The notes under the pieces were generated by a model that worked only from the letters and a program-made list of their open reading frames with translations, was not told where the DNA came from and made no database searches. The position numbers were made by a program, and so were the translations under genes. 64,000 nt of DNA from JAHQVI01 sp963727575 (GTDB taxonomy: Bacteria > Pseudomonadota > Alphaproteobacteria > Rhizobiales > Rhodomicrobiaceae): assembly GCA_963727575.1 (NCBI GenBank), contig CAVSIA010000013.1, forward strand, positions 7,736-71,735, written 5' to 3'. How positions within the stretch are numbered: position 1 is the stretch's first letter; each line of letters opens with the position of its first letter. This document shows, piece after piece, positions 1-9,449 of the stretch.

Positions 1-18
1 GATTAGCAGCGCGATCAC
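1..18 (-). CDS. mnhG: Na+/H+ antiporter subunit G, first codons only (partial)
   Basis: Only the first six codons lie in the window. A GTG at 18-16 overlaps the TGA stop of the subunit F gene (17-15) as GTGA, a typical coupling arrangement, and reads V-I-A-L-L-I. In Mrp/Mnh operons subunit G normally follows F, so the identity is inferred from gene order and not from protein sequence. Confidence 0.4.
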
Positions 19-296
19 GATGCCTTCTCCTCGTCCGCGTCATGGGCAAGGTCGCCGTGACGGAAGAATTTGAGGACGGCGAGCGTCGAGATGACATTCA
101 AGAGCGCATAGGTCAGGCCGATGTCGAGCCATTCCGGCCGGCCTTTGAGAAAGCCGAGGACCGCCAGCAGCAGGATGGCCAGGGTGCCAATGGAGTTGCT
201 GGCGAGCACGCGGTCGAAGACTGTCGGCCCGCGCACCGCCCGGGTCACGGCGAGCACCAGGGCCACCAGAATAGCGATCGTTGCCGCTGCGAACAT
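15..296 (-). CDS. mnhF: Multisubunit Na+/H+ antiporter subunit F (MnhF/MrpF)
   Basis: A 93-residue membrane protein, the usual size for MrpF, with three hydrophobic segments (about residues 3-18, 36-50 and 58-76) and the family-typical stretch RGPTVFDRVLASNSIGT after the first. Subunit F is a small membrane component of the Mrp complex that exchanges cytoplasmic Na+ for external protons. Its ATG shares one base with the stop of subunit E (TGATG), so the genes are translationally coupled. The charged tail (HDADEEKAS) is ordinary for the family. The identification is secure from sequence and neighbours. Confidence 0.9.
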   Translation of the reverse strand: MFAAATIAILVALVLAVTRAVRGPTVFDRVLASNSIGTLAILLLAVLGFLKGRPEWLDIGLTYALLNVISTLAVLKFFRHGDLAHDADEEKAS

Positions 297-769
297 CAGC
301 CGGTTCCCTCGAATTGCTTGACGCGGGCGTCCATGCCGCCCTCCTCCAGATCGATGGCACCTTCGCGGACGATGGCGTGCACCGTAAGTTCGTTGCCTCG
401 CACATGGGTGGTGATCGTCCCCGGCGTCAGCGTGATCGAATTGGCGTAGACGACGATGCCGACGGAGGTCCGCTGGCTGGCGTTGACGACCGTCATGGTC
501 GGTGAAATCGGAAGCTTGGGATTGACGATGATCTTGGCCACGCCCCAGGCGGACTTGAAGATCTCCCAGATCAGCCAGGGAAAATAGGTCAGCGCGCGCC
601 CGAACAGTTGGATGGGGGGCGTCTCGCTATCGACCGCGCCCATGCGCCGGGCCGCCAGCACGCACAGGACCGACGAGGCAGCGCCGATCCCGACCAGCAA
701 CTCCGTGTAGTGCCCGGAGAGCGCCAGCCAGAATGCGAACAGCATGATGGCCAGGCTGAGATAGCGCAT
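296..769 (-). CDS. mnhE: Multisubunit Na+/H+ antiporter subunit E (MnhE/MrpE)
   Basis: A 157-residue protein with an N-terminal hydrophobic pair (LSLAIMLFAFWLALSG, then a second segment near residues 24-40) followed by a soluble domain with the MrpE signature around FPWLIWEIFKSAWGVAKIIVNP and the conserved SITLTPGT motif. MrpE is needed for assembly of the Mrp Na+/H+ antiporter. The ATG is preceded by GGGAGG about 6 nt upstream. No antiporter gene is seen on its 5' side within 700 bp, so the operon here either starts at E or the larger subunits lie elsewhere. Confidence 0.9.
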   Translation of the reverse strand: MRYLSLAIMLFAFWLALSGHYTELLVGIGAASSVLCVLAARRMGAVDSETPPIQLFGRALTYFPWLIWEIFKSAWGVAKIIVNPKLPISPTMTVVNASQRTSVGIVVYANSITLTPGTITTHVRGNELTVHAIVREGAIDLEEGGMDARVKQFEGTG

Positions 770-1485
770 ACGTCCTCCCCTATCATGCCGAGGGGCACGT
801 CATCGACGTGGCCTTCGAAACATACCGGCCGCGAATCTGCCCATGCAGCCTTTCCCGTGCCGGAGCCGCGGTTTGCCTAACGCTGCGTTGTCTATGCTAC
901 CAGCGCGGCAAGAGCAACCGATCTGTCCGTCATCGAGGAATTTGCGGCATTTGGCGGGCTGATTTCGTTGAGATCCCCTCCGATTTGGACCACCATTTTA
1001 AGCTGCGGCTTCGCGACGGGGCAAGCGCCGCTTTGGACCGGCCGCGGTTTAATCCTTTCATTCGCCTGCAGAATTGGGCGCCGGCGGCGAGGATCGACGC
1101 GTCGGCCTCCGAAGGCTCAGGGGGGCGAGATTTCGAAACTTCATCAATAATTACAGATTATTATTACGTCTTAAATAAAGAGCTGGGGACGGCGCCAGGG
1201 GTCTCCCGCAACGCCACGTCGGCGCGCGCGGCTCTGCGCCGTCAAGGTCGATGCGGATAGCCGGATGCTCCGTTTTGGAACTGCGGTGCGGTGGTCGCGG
1301 CTCGACAAGCAGTGTTATCCGCTTGCGCAGCAGGCTGAACGATTCGCCCTTTAGAACGTGATCAGGAAAAGTGGAAACCGGTTTTCCTGATCACGTGATC
1401 AGCAAAGGAACGTCGGAGCGGGCCAAAGGCGAATTTGCTTCTGTCTAAGGCGATCCCGCTGTAGAGCACGCAAACCGCCGGGACC
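770..1485. other. Long intergenic region without a convincing gene
   Basis: About 700 bp between mnhE and the 3' end of folC. A 150-codon open frame on the plus strand (808-1260) has no recognisable protein features and I do not call it. The right half holds a copy of the dispersed palindromic repeat (separate entry). The mnhE promoter should lie here, reading leftward, but no box stands out. Confidence 0.6.
1351..1465 (-). repeat. Dispersed palindromic intergenic repeat, copy 1
   Basis: Core at 1357-1395 is a near-perfect inverted repeat: CGTGATCAGGAAAA, a short GTGGAAACC spacer region, then GGTTTTCCTGATCACG. The outer part ends in GCGATCCCGCTGTAGAGC. The same element, in the opposite orientation, occurs at 46082-46192 and 62879-62996. 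Such elements ending in CCTGATCACGCTCTA are common between genes in Hyphomicrobiales. Function unknown. Confidence 0.75.
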
Positions 1486-2817
<1,332 letters not shown>

Positions 2818-2922
2818 CCTGGTCGCCCTTTCCATCGTGTTCTGGCGTGTGGCTGGCAAAAACCGTGAGCGGGGCGGCGCGTCCGGCGCGAGCGCCCCCG
2901 GAAGGCTTCAGGCGCGTCGGTC

Positions 2923-3982
2923 TCATTCGGCCGCCGCCTTCTCCTGCGGCGTGACGATCACGGCGTCCTCTTCCATCGCCGGTTCGATTTCCGCCGGCTC
3001 CTCGATCTCGGGAATCACGGCGGGCGGATTTTCGACGACGACGCGCGGCGGCTCCGGCACGACGACAGGCGGGGGCGGCGCGGCTTCCATACGCTTTGCC
3101 GACCGGCGCGGCTGAACCCGGCGCTTCAGCTCGCGGCGCTCCATCAGCACGCTGCACAGCCGGCTCAGCGTCTCGCGAAGCTGGTGACGATGGACGACGA
3201 TGTCCACCATGCCGTGCTCCATCAGATATTCGGCGCGCTGGAAGCCCTCGGGCAGCTTCTCGCGGATGGTCTGCTCGATGACGCGCGGGCCGGCAAAACC
3301 GATCAGCGCGCCCGGCTCGGCGATGTGCACGTCGCCCAGCATGGCATATGACGCGGTTACGCCGCCGGTCGTCGGATGGGTCAGCACGACGAGATACGGC
3401 AGGCGCGCCTCCCGCAGCTTCTGCACCGCGACCGTGGTGCGCGGCATCTGCATCAGCGAGAACATGCCCTCCTGCATGCGCGCGCCGCCCGATGCGGCGA
3501 ACAGGATGAACGGCGTCTCCCGCTCCACCGCCTTCAGCATGGCGGCGATGATGGTCTCGCCCGCAGCCATGCCGAGCGAGCCGCCCATGAAGGAGAAATC
3601 CTGAACCGCGGAAACCACGTCCTGGCCTTCCAGCGTGCCGAAGCCGGCGAGCACCGCGTCTTCCATGCTGGTCTTGGTCTTGGCGTCCTTCAGCCGGTCG
3701 ACGTAGCGCCGCTCATCGCGGAACTTCAGCGGATCGATTGGAACGTCAGGCGTGGCGATACGCTCGAACTTGCCCTCGTCGAACAACGATGGCGAGGCGC
3801 ATCTCCGCGCCCATGCGCAGATGGTAGTTCGAGCCCGGAATGACGAGCTGATTGGCTTCGACGTCCTTGTAGAACACCATCTGGCCGGTCTCGGGGCATT
3901 TCACCCAGAGATTTTCGGGCACGTCCCGTTTCTGCCAGAGGCCGCGTATTTTCGGGCGGACGACGTTGTTGATCCAGTTCAC
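2923..3982 (-). CDS. accD: Acetyl-CoA carboxylase carboxyltransferase subunit beta, one frameshift
   Basis: Beta subunit of the carboxyltransferase that transfers CO2 from biotin to acetyl-CoA, first step of fatty acid synthesis. The start is GTG at 3982 (reads MNWINNVVRPKIRG), 16 bp after trpA. The frame breaks near 3788: N-terminal frame ends MRLAIV, then FDEGKFERIATPDVP follows in another frame, consistent with one extra G in GTTGTTC. Core motifs are intact (GGSLGMAAGE, ASGGARMQEG, PTTGGVTASYAMLGD, GPRVIEQT). The N-terminal zinc ribbon keeps a single Cys (VKCPETGQM), as in rhizobial AccD. A Pro/Glu-rich tail of about 70 residues follows the catalytic domain. Expected product 352 residues. 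Confidence 0.9.
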
Positions 3983-3998
3983 TTTGCTACAACGCCTC

Positions 3999-4877
3999 TT
4001 AAGCTGAGACTTCTCGATCGCGCTCGAGCGCGGATGCCGGAACCGGGCGCCGCACCAGACCGGTGGCAAGCTGCGAGACCAACCCGGTCACGCGCTCCAC
4101 GGTCGATGGCGTTGCAGCGCCCTTGCCATCCAAACTTTCCGCAACCGCATTAACAATCGCTGAACCGACGACGACACCGTCGGCATAAACGCCTATCGCC
4201 TGCACTTGCTCGGCGGTCTTGACGCCGAAACCGACGCAGACCGGCAGACCCGTGTGGCTCTTGATGCGCGTTACGTTGGCCCGAACCTTCTCCAGGTCCG
4301 GCGCCCTGGTTCCGGTTATACCAGCAATTGAAACATAATAGACGAAGCCGCTGGTATTGGCGAGCACCGCCGGGAGACGCTTGTCGTCGGTGGTCGGTGT
4401 CGCCAAGCGGATAAAATTCAGCCCCCCGCCCATGGCCGGCAGGCACAGCTCGTCATCGGCTTCCGGCGGCACGTCGACGACGATCAGGCCGTCGACGCCG
4501 GCAGCGGCCGCATCGCGGACGAAAATCTCCGGCCCATAGCTGTAGATCGGGTTGTAATAGCCCATCAGCACGATCGGGGTGGTGTGGCCAGCGGCACGGA
4601 ACGCGCGGACGATGTCGAGCGTCTTATGCAGCGTCTGGCCGCTCTTGAGCGCGCGCTGCGACGACGCCTGGATGGCCGGGCCGTCGGCCATGGGATCGGA
4701 GAACGGCATACCCAGCTCGACGATGTCGGCACCCGCCGCCGGCAGCGCCAGCAGCAGATCCAGCGAGGTCTGGTAGTCCGGATCGCCGGCTGTGATGAAA
4801 GTCACCAGAGCGGGGCGGCTGTCCGCGCTCCGCAGCCGTGCAAACGTCTCGTCGATCCTGGTTCGCTGCACATCCAT
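3999..4877 (-). CDS. trpA: Tryptophan synthase alpha chain
   Basis: Cleaves indole-3-glycerol phosphate to indole, which is channelled to TrpB. TIM-barrel protein of 292 residues; catalytic Glu and Asp are visible in ADIVELGMPFSDPMADGP, and later VDVPPEADDEL and VGFGVKTAEQ are family hallmarks. Start chosen at ATG 4877 (MDVQRTRIDETFARL), preceded by GGGAG; the longer open frame upstream would overlap trpB and is not coding. Lies 28 bp after trpB and 16 bp before accD. Confidence 0.96.
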   Translation of the reverse strand: MDVQRTRIDETFARLRSADSRPALVTFITAGDPDYQTSLDLLLALPAAGADIVELGMPFSDPMADGPAIQASSQRALKSGQTLHKTLDIVRAFRAAGHTTPIVLMGYYNPIYSYGPEIFVRDAAAAGVDGLIVVDVPPEADDELCLPAMGGGLNFIRLATPTTDDKRLPAVLANTSGFVYYVSIAGITGTRAPDLEKVRANVTRIKSHTGLPVCVGFGVKTAEQVQAIGVYADGVVVGSAIVNAVAESLDGKGAATPSTVERVTGLVSQLATGLVRRPVPASALERDREVSA

Positions 4878-4905
4878 CTCCCGGGCGGCCGTTCCGCGCA
4901 ATCCG

Positions 4906-6135
4906 TTACAGATCCACGCCCAAATAGCCGGCGACGGCGAACACGTCCTTATCGCCACGCCCGCACATATTCATCACAAGAAGGTTATCCTTCGGTAAGG
5001 TCGGCGCCAGTTTTGCAACGAATGCCAGCGCATGAGCGGGCTCGAGCGCGGGAATGATCCCTTCGAGCTGCGTGCAAAGCTGGAATGCGTCGAGCGCTTC
5101 CTTGTCGGTCACCGACCCGTAGGTCACCCGGCCCGAATCGCGAAGCCATGAGTGTTCCGGACCGACGCCTGGATAGTCGAGCCCTGCCGATATCGAATGT
5201 CCCTCGAGGATTTGTCCATCCTCATCTTGCAGAAGATAGGTACGATTTCCATGGAGTACACCCGGCCGGCCACCATTCATCGACGCCGCGTGGCCGTTCG
5301 GCACCTGAAGACCGTAACCGCCCGCTTCGACGCCATAAATGGCGATCTGCCGGTCGTCGAGGAAATCGTGGAACAGCCCCATGGCGTTCGAGCCGCCGCC
5401 GATACAGGCGACCAGCGTGTCCGGCAGACGGCCCTCGCGCTCCAGCATCTGCTCGCGCACCTCCCGGCCGATGATCGACTGGAAATCGCGCACCATCGCC
5501 GGATAAGGGTGGGGACCGGCGACCGTGCCGATGATGTAGAACGTGTCCTCGACATTGGCGACCCAGTCGCGCAACGCGTCGTTCATGGCGTCCTTGAGCG
5601 TGCCGCTGCCGGAGGTCACCGGCTTGACCTCGGCGCCGAGCAGCTTCATCCGGAACACGTTCGGCTTCTGCCGTTCGACGTCGGTGGCGCCCATATAGAC
5701 CACGCATGGCAGGCCGAAGCGCGCCGCGACCGTCGCCACCGCCACGCCATGCTGTCCGGCGCCGGTCTCGGCGATGATCCGCGTCTTGCCCATGCGGCGG
5801 GCGAGCTGGATCTGGCCGAGGCAGTTGTTGATCTTGTGCGAGCCGGTGTGGTTCAGCTCGTCGCGCTTGAAGTAGATTTTCGCGCCGCCGAAATGCTCGG
5901 TCAGCCGCTCGGCGAAATAGAGCGGGCTCGGCCGCCCGGCATAGTGGGCGTTGAGCTGGTCGAGCTCGGCCTGGAAGGACGGATCGGCCTTGGCCGTCTC
6001 ATAGGCCTCCTCCAGCTCGAGGATCAGCGGCATCAGCGTCTCGGCGACGAAACGGCCGCCGTAAATGCCGAAAAAGCCGTTCTCGTTCGGCCCGGTGCGG
6101 AAGCTGTTCGGCATGGTTTCCGGTTTGTTATCCAT
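4906..6135 (-). CDS. trpB: Tryptophan synthase beta chain
   Basis: PLP enzyme that condenses indole with serine to give tryptophan. 409 residues. The PLP lysine is in HTGSHKINN, the phosphate-binding loop is GGGSNAMG, and the C-terminal NMCGRGDKD is conserved. N-terminus reads FFGIYGGRFVAETLMPLI as in TrpB1-type enzymes. Start overlaps the end of trpF by 8 bp, so translation is probably coupled; an alternative ATG at codon 8 also exists. Confidence 0.97.
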   Translation of the reverse strand: MDNKPETMPNSFRTGPNENGFFGIYGGRFVAETLMPLILELEEAYETAKADPSFQAELDQLNAHYAGRPSPLYFAERLTEHFGGAKIYFKRDELNHTGSHKINNCLGQIQLARRMGKTRIIAETGAGQHGVAVATVAARFGLPCVVYMGATDVERQKPNVFRMKLLGAEVKPVTSGSGTLKDAMNDALRDWVANVEDTFYIIGTVAGPHPYPAMVRDFQSIIGREVREQMLEREGRLPDTLVACIGGGSNAMGLFHDFLDDRQIAIYGVEAGGYGLQVPNGHAASMNGGRPGVLHGNRTYLLQDEDGQILEGHSISAGLDYPGVGPEHSWLRDSGRVTYGSVTDKEALDAFQLCTQLEGIIPALEPAHALAFVAKLAPTLPKDNLLVMNMCGRGDKDVFAVAGYLGVDL

Positions 6136-6805
6136 TCGCGATCTCTTCCAGACTGGCCGCCTTCGCCGCCTTGATGAACGCCTCGATCAGCGCCGGGTCC
6201 TTGACGCCGGGCGCGGTTTCGACGCCGGAGGATACGTCGACGATGGCCGCGCCTGTCAGGGCGATCGCCTCGGCCACATTTTCGGGCGTGAGCCCACCCG
6301 ATAGCATGAAATCCATCTTGCCGCGAACCGGCTCCAGAAGCCGCCAGTCGAAACACAGCCCGTTGCCGCCGGGCAGCGCCGCTTTCAGATCGCGCGGCGG
6401 CTTGGCGTCGAACAGGATCATGTCGACCGCGCCCTTGTATGCCTCGGCACGGCCGGTATCGCCTTCGCTTTCGACGCTGATCGCCTTGATCAGCGGCACG
6501 TCCATCCGCTTGCCGATCTCGGCCGCCCGCTCCGGCGTCTCGGCGCCGTGGAGCTGGATCATGTCCGGCCGCACGACCGCGCAGATCGCATCGAGATCCT
6601 CGTCACCCAGATCGACGACCAGCGCGACGCTGACGATGCGCCCGCGCACCGGCGCGGCCAGCCGGCCCGCCTGGTCAGGGGCGATATAACGCGGGCTTGG
6701 CGGAAAAAAGACCATGCCGAAATGGCTTGCGCCAGCAGCGATGGCCGCTTCGAGCGTTTCCGGCGTCTTAAGCCCACAAATTTTGACACTGGTGCTCAAG
6801 CGCAC
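6128..6805 (-). CDS. trpF: Phosphoribosylanthranilate isomerase
   Basis: Converts phosphoribosylanthranilate to CdRP in tryptophan synthesis. 225 residues, TIM barrel. Catalytic Cys is in VKICGLKTPE and the general-acid Asp in DMILFDAKPP; GGLTPENV near the C-terminus binds phosphate. First gene of trpFBA. No attenuator leader or trp-codon peptide was found upstream. Confidence 0.96.
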   Translation of the reverse strand: MRLSTSVKICGLKTPETLEAAIAAGASHFGMVFFPPSPRYIAPDQAGRLAAPVRGRIVSVALVVDLGDEDLDAICAVVRPDMIQLHGAETPERAAEIGKRMDVPLIKAISVESEGDTGRAEAYKGAVDMILFDAKPPRDLKAALPGGNGLCFDWRLLEPVRGKMDFMLSGGLTPENVAEAIALTGAAIVDVSSGVETAPGVKDPALIEAFIKAAKAASLEEIANG

Positions 6806-7212
6806 GCACCCACTTCATACCGGCTGAACGATGAAAGGAAAGGCTATATCAAGTGCGATAGGCCAATTGCAAGCGCCGCAAGCCGGTTATCCTTGGCTCA
6901 GCACCTCTACCGATGCCGGAATAAAACGCTCCGTTCGCCTGTCGAGCTGCCGCGAAACGGAGAACCACGCATGGCCGAGAACTCTGAAGAGCCTCGGGGT
7001 GCCCGCACTCCGCCGTTTGACCGGCATCCATGACAGCGGACCGATCCGTGATCAACGCATTGCCGAACTGCCGGCGGCACGCGATGCCGCAAGGCACCGG
7101 ATGCGGGAGAAGAGCGTCTCGGGCGGGCGCGGCCTTCCGATTTGCTTAAGCATGATTTCATTTTTCAGGAAAATCGGCGTCCATTTTCCTGGTCGTGCCC
7201 TGGTGGCGCGGA
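6806..7212. other. Intergenic region upstream of trpF with degenerate repeat
   Basis: About 400 bp with no convincing gene; the short open frames show no protein features. At 7143-7197 the sequence TTTTTCAGGAAAAT...ATTTTCCTGGTCGTGCC resembles the left and right arms of the Hyphomicrobiales palindromic repeat in degenerate form. The trp promoter is expected here, reading leftward. Confidence 0.5.
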
Positions 7213-7608
7213 TCAGACGCCGTCCGCACGCCTGCGCGCCGTGACTTCGATCTCGATCTTCATGTGTGGATCGGCAAGTCCGGCCACGATCATGGTCGCC
7301 GCGGGACGAATTTCGCCGAATACGCGGCGGAGAATTGGCCAGCAGGGCTCGAAATCCGCCCGCTCGGGCAGAATGTAGCGCACCTGGACCACATCGGCGA
7401 GCGACGCGCCGGCCTTCGCCAGCGCGTCTTCGATATTGTGCAGCGCCTGTTCGCACTGAACGGTCACGTCATCGCTGATGGTCATGGTGCCATAGTCGAA
7501 GCCGGTCGTTCCCGACACCCAGATGCATCCGTCGGCATCGGCGACCGCCCGCGAATAGCCGATCGCGTCTTCGAACGAGGATCCGGAGGAAATCAGCCGC
7601 CGCGTCAT
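7213..7608 (-). CDS. RidA/YjgF family protein
   Basis: 131-residue member of the RidA (YjgF/YER057c/UK114) family, which hydrolyses reactive enamine/imine intermediates or has related roles. Family features include GYSRAVADADGCIWVSGTTG, the CEQALHNIEDAL helix, VVQVRYILPE and a C-terminal KIEIEVTA strand. The archetypal catalytic Arg lies in the region VRYIL. It ends a short cluster with lapA (15 bp away), ihfB and sppA. It is nearer to non-archetypal RidA subfamilies, so the substrate is unknown. Confidence 0.85.
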   Translation of the reverse strand: MTRRLISSGSSFEDAIGYSRAVADADGCIWVSGTTGFDYGTMTISDDVTVQCEQALHNIEDALAKAGASLADVVQVRYILPERADFEPCWPILRRVFGEIRPAATMIVAGLADPHMKIEIEVTARRRADGV

Positions 7609-7623
7609 GATCGTCCCGAGCCG

Positions 7624-7995
7624 CTAGTGGATCAGAGGCCGCTCCTGGACATCCGCCTGGTTGGCGAACGCCCTGATCTGCGGCGCGCGCTCAAGCACCC
7701 GCAAATGCCGGGTGAGGCGGTCGTTCTCGCGCTTCAGCTCGGAGACCTCCTGCGCCCGCTTCTTGGCGGCATTGCGCCAGCGCCCCTGGCCCATCCAGGC
7801 CGCGAAAGCGCCGATCGTGAAGCCGATCAGCAGCGAGCCGAACAGAAAGATGAACAACGGCGCCTCGAAGGACAGAATGCTGTCCGGCCCAGTTATGGGA
7901 TCGAGAACGAAGCGCACCATATGCCGGTTCGCCACGGCAAATGCGATGGCGACGATGGCAATCACGAATAGGATCAAATAGCGCAGCAGTCGCAT
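7624..7995 (-). CDS. lapA: LapA-domain (DUF1049) inner-membrane protein
   Basis: 123 residues with two membrane helices (about residues 4-20 and 44-67) and a C-terminal cytoplasmic coiled coil (EVSELKRENDRLTRHLRVLE). This is the lipopolysaccharide assembly protein A / DUF1049 topology; in enterobacteria LapA acts with LapB and FtsH to control LPS synthesis. Start taken at ATG 7995 because TTGGAGC lies 7 nt upstream; an in-frame TTG at 8007 would only add four residues and destroy that spacing. Sits 25 bp after ihfB, the usual alphaproteobacterial order. Confidence 0.85.
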   Translation of the reverse strand: MRLLRYLILFVIAIVAIAFAVANRHMVRFVLDPITGPDSILSFEAPLFIFLFGSLLIGFTIGAFAAWMGQGRWRNAAKKRAQEVSELKRENDRLTRHLRVLERAPQIRAFANQADVQERPLIH

Positions 7996-8020
7996 TTGCA
8001 GCTCCAATGCAAGAGGGCGG

Positions 8021-8371
8021 TTACTTCTTCTTGTTCTTGCCCTTGGTGCCCTTCGCCTTCGCGCCAGACTTTACGGCCGTTTCCGTTTCTAAATCTTTAT
8101 TCATGCGCAAGCGCAGCTCTTTGCCGGTCTTGAAATACGGTACATACTTCTCTTCGACGAACACCTGATCGCCTGTACGGGGGTTGCGACCGGACCGAGA
8201 CGGCCGGTGTTTAACCGAAAATGCACCAAACCCCCGCAATTCCACCCGCTGGCCACGGGCGAGCGACGCGATAATTTCGTCAAATATTACATTCACGATT
8301 AGTTCGACGTCACGCTGGAACAGGTGCGGGTTTTGCGCCGCAATTTTTTCAATAAGCTCTGACTTGATCAT
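8021..8371 (-). CDS. ihfB: Integration host factor subunit beta
   Basis: DNA-bending protein that pairs with IhfA. 116 residues: DNABII core MIKSELIEKIAAQNPHL, the GFGAFSVKHRPSR segment before the beta arm, and arm motif GRNPRTGD. The C-terminal tail (KSGAKAKGTKGKNKKK) is a Lys-rich extension of about 20 residues beyond E. coli IhfB, frequent in Rhizobiales. 38 bp downstream of sppA. Confidence 0.95.
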   Translation of the reverse strand: MIKSELIEKIAAQNPHLFQRDVELIVNVIFDEIIASLARGQRVELRGFGAFSVKHRPSRSGRNPRTGDQVFVEEKYVPYFKTGKELRLRMNKDLETETAVKSGAKAKGTKGKNKKK

Positions 8372-8409
8372 TATCGGCCATTCCGCCCCGGCATACTACT
8401 TGAAGTTTA

Positions 8410-9390
8410 TTATGGTTTTTCAGGGTGCCAAAGGGAAATAAGGCCGTCAAGCTCATTGAACGGGGCGCTGCCTACAATGAGCCGTATCAGGGGCGCGAAG
8501 ACGCCGCCGAATACGCCCGTGGCCCCGTGCAGCACGCTTTTCATCAGCACCGAGCCGTAGGACCCGTCATTCTTCCGCTCGATGACCTCGATGCCTTCGG
8601 GCACGCCGCGTTGTTCCTTGAGCCATTTCAACGCGCTCTCTTCGTCGCCTATCTCGTCGATAAGCCCGACCTTGAGCGCCTGCCGGCCAGTATAGATGCG
8701 GCCGGTCTTGATCTGCTCGAGTTCGCTTACGACCGCCGGCCGGCGCTTGGCCACGATGTCGACGAACCAGTTCCGCAACTCATTGACCAGTTCCTCGACC
8801 AGGGCACGCCCGGCCGGATCCGTTGCGGTGAACGGCGAGGGAACCGCCTTGAGCGGGCCGCTGCGCACTTCCTGGACGTTGACGCCCCAATTGCGCAGGA
8901 GCTCGGAGAACTCGGCATATTGCAGGATGACGCCCACCGAGCCGGTGATGCTGTTGCCACGCGCCACGATATGGTCCGCGGCGATGCCGGCAAGATAGGC
9001 CGCCGAGGTCGCCGCGGTGCCGAACACCGCAACGACCGGCTTTTTCTCGGCGAGGCGGCGAAGCGAATTGTACAGCGCCTCGGCGCCCGCCGTGGTCCCG
9101 CCGGGGCTGTTGATGAACAGGATGACGCCGCGCACCTGCGCATTGTCGCCGATATCGGAGAGCAGTTTGCGCTGTTCGCGGTCGTCGGAGATGAAGCCTT
9201 CGACCGTCACCCGGGCGACGTGAGGCTTGAGGCCGAACTGCGTCAGGAACGTCTCGTCGCGGCTGGCCATGAAGGCGATCACCGCAACCACGGCCAGAAG
9301 GATAGCGCCGATCCGCCAGAAGCGCAGGCGGCGCTTCAGACGTCGGCGTTCGGCGAGGCTGTCAGCTTCGAGCGTCATGACCGGACCCAT
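8410..9390 (-). CDS. sppA: Signal peptide peptidase SppA (short form)
   Basis: Membrane-anchored serine protease that degrades released signal peptides. 326 residues, the half-length alphaproteobacterial form. One N-terminal membrane anchor (about 25-42), then an S49 domain with NSPGGTTAGAE, catalytic Ser in SITGSVGVI and catalytic Lys in GPLKAVPSPF, followed by TGRIYTGRQALKVGLIDE. ATG codons at 9390 and 9378 are both possible starts. Confidence 0.92.
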   Translation of the reverse strand: MGPVMTLEADSLAERRRLKRRLRFWRIGAILLAVVAVIAFMASRDETFLTQFGLKPHVARVTVEGFISDDREQRKLLSDIGDNAQVRGVILFINSPGGTTAGAEALYNSLRRLAEKKPVVAVFGTAATSAAYLAGIAADHIVARGNSITGSVGVILQYAEFSELLRNWGVNVQEVRSGPLKAVPSPFTATDPAGRALVEELVNELRNWFVDIVAKRRPAVVSELEQIKTGRIYTGRQALKVGLIDEIGDEESALKWLKEQRGVPEGIEVIERKNDGSYGSVLMKSVLHGATGVFGGVFAPLIRLIVGSAPFNELDGLISLWHPEKP

Positions 9391-9402
9391 CTGCTCAGGC
9401 GA

Positions 9403-9439
9403 GTGAGAAAAGGATAAGGCCCCGGATCGCCCGGGGCCT
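9403..9439 (-). terminator. Intrinsic terminator after rpsA
   Basis: Stem AGGCCCCGG / CCGGGGCCT (9417-9425 and 9431-9439) with a five-base loop. Read on the minus strand it is followed by TTATCCTTTTC. It lies between rpsA and sppA and should end most rpsA transcription. Confidence 0.75.
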
Positions 9440-9449
9440 CGACGTCTGC

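Noticed and set aside
808..1260. 150-codon plus-strand open frame in the mnhE-folC gap
   Set aside because: Composition and lack of any recognisable motif, no ribosome site, and partial overlap with repeat-like sequence; probably chance in GC-rich DNA.
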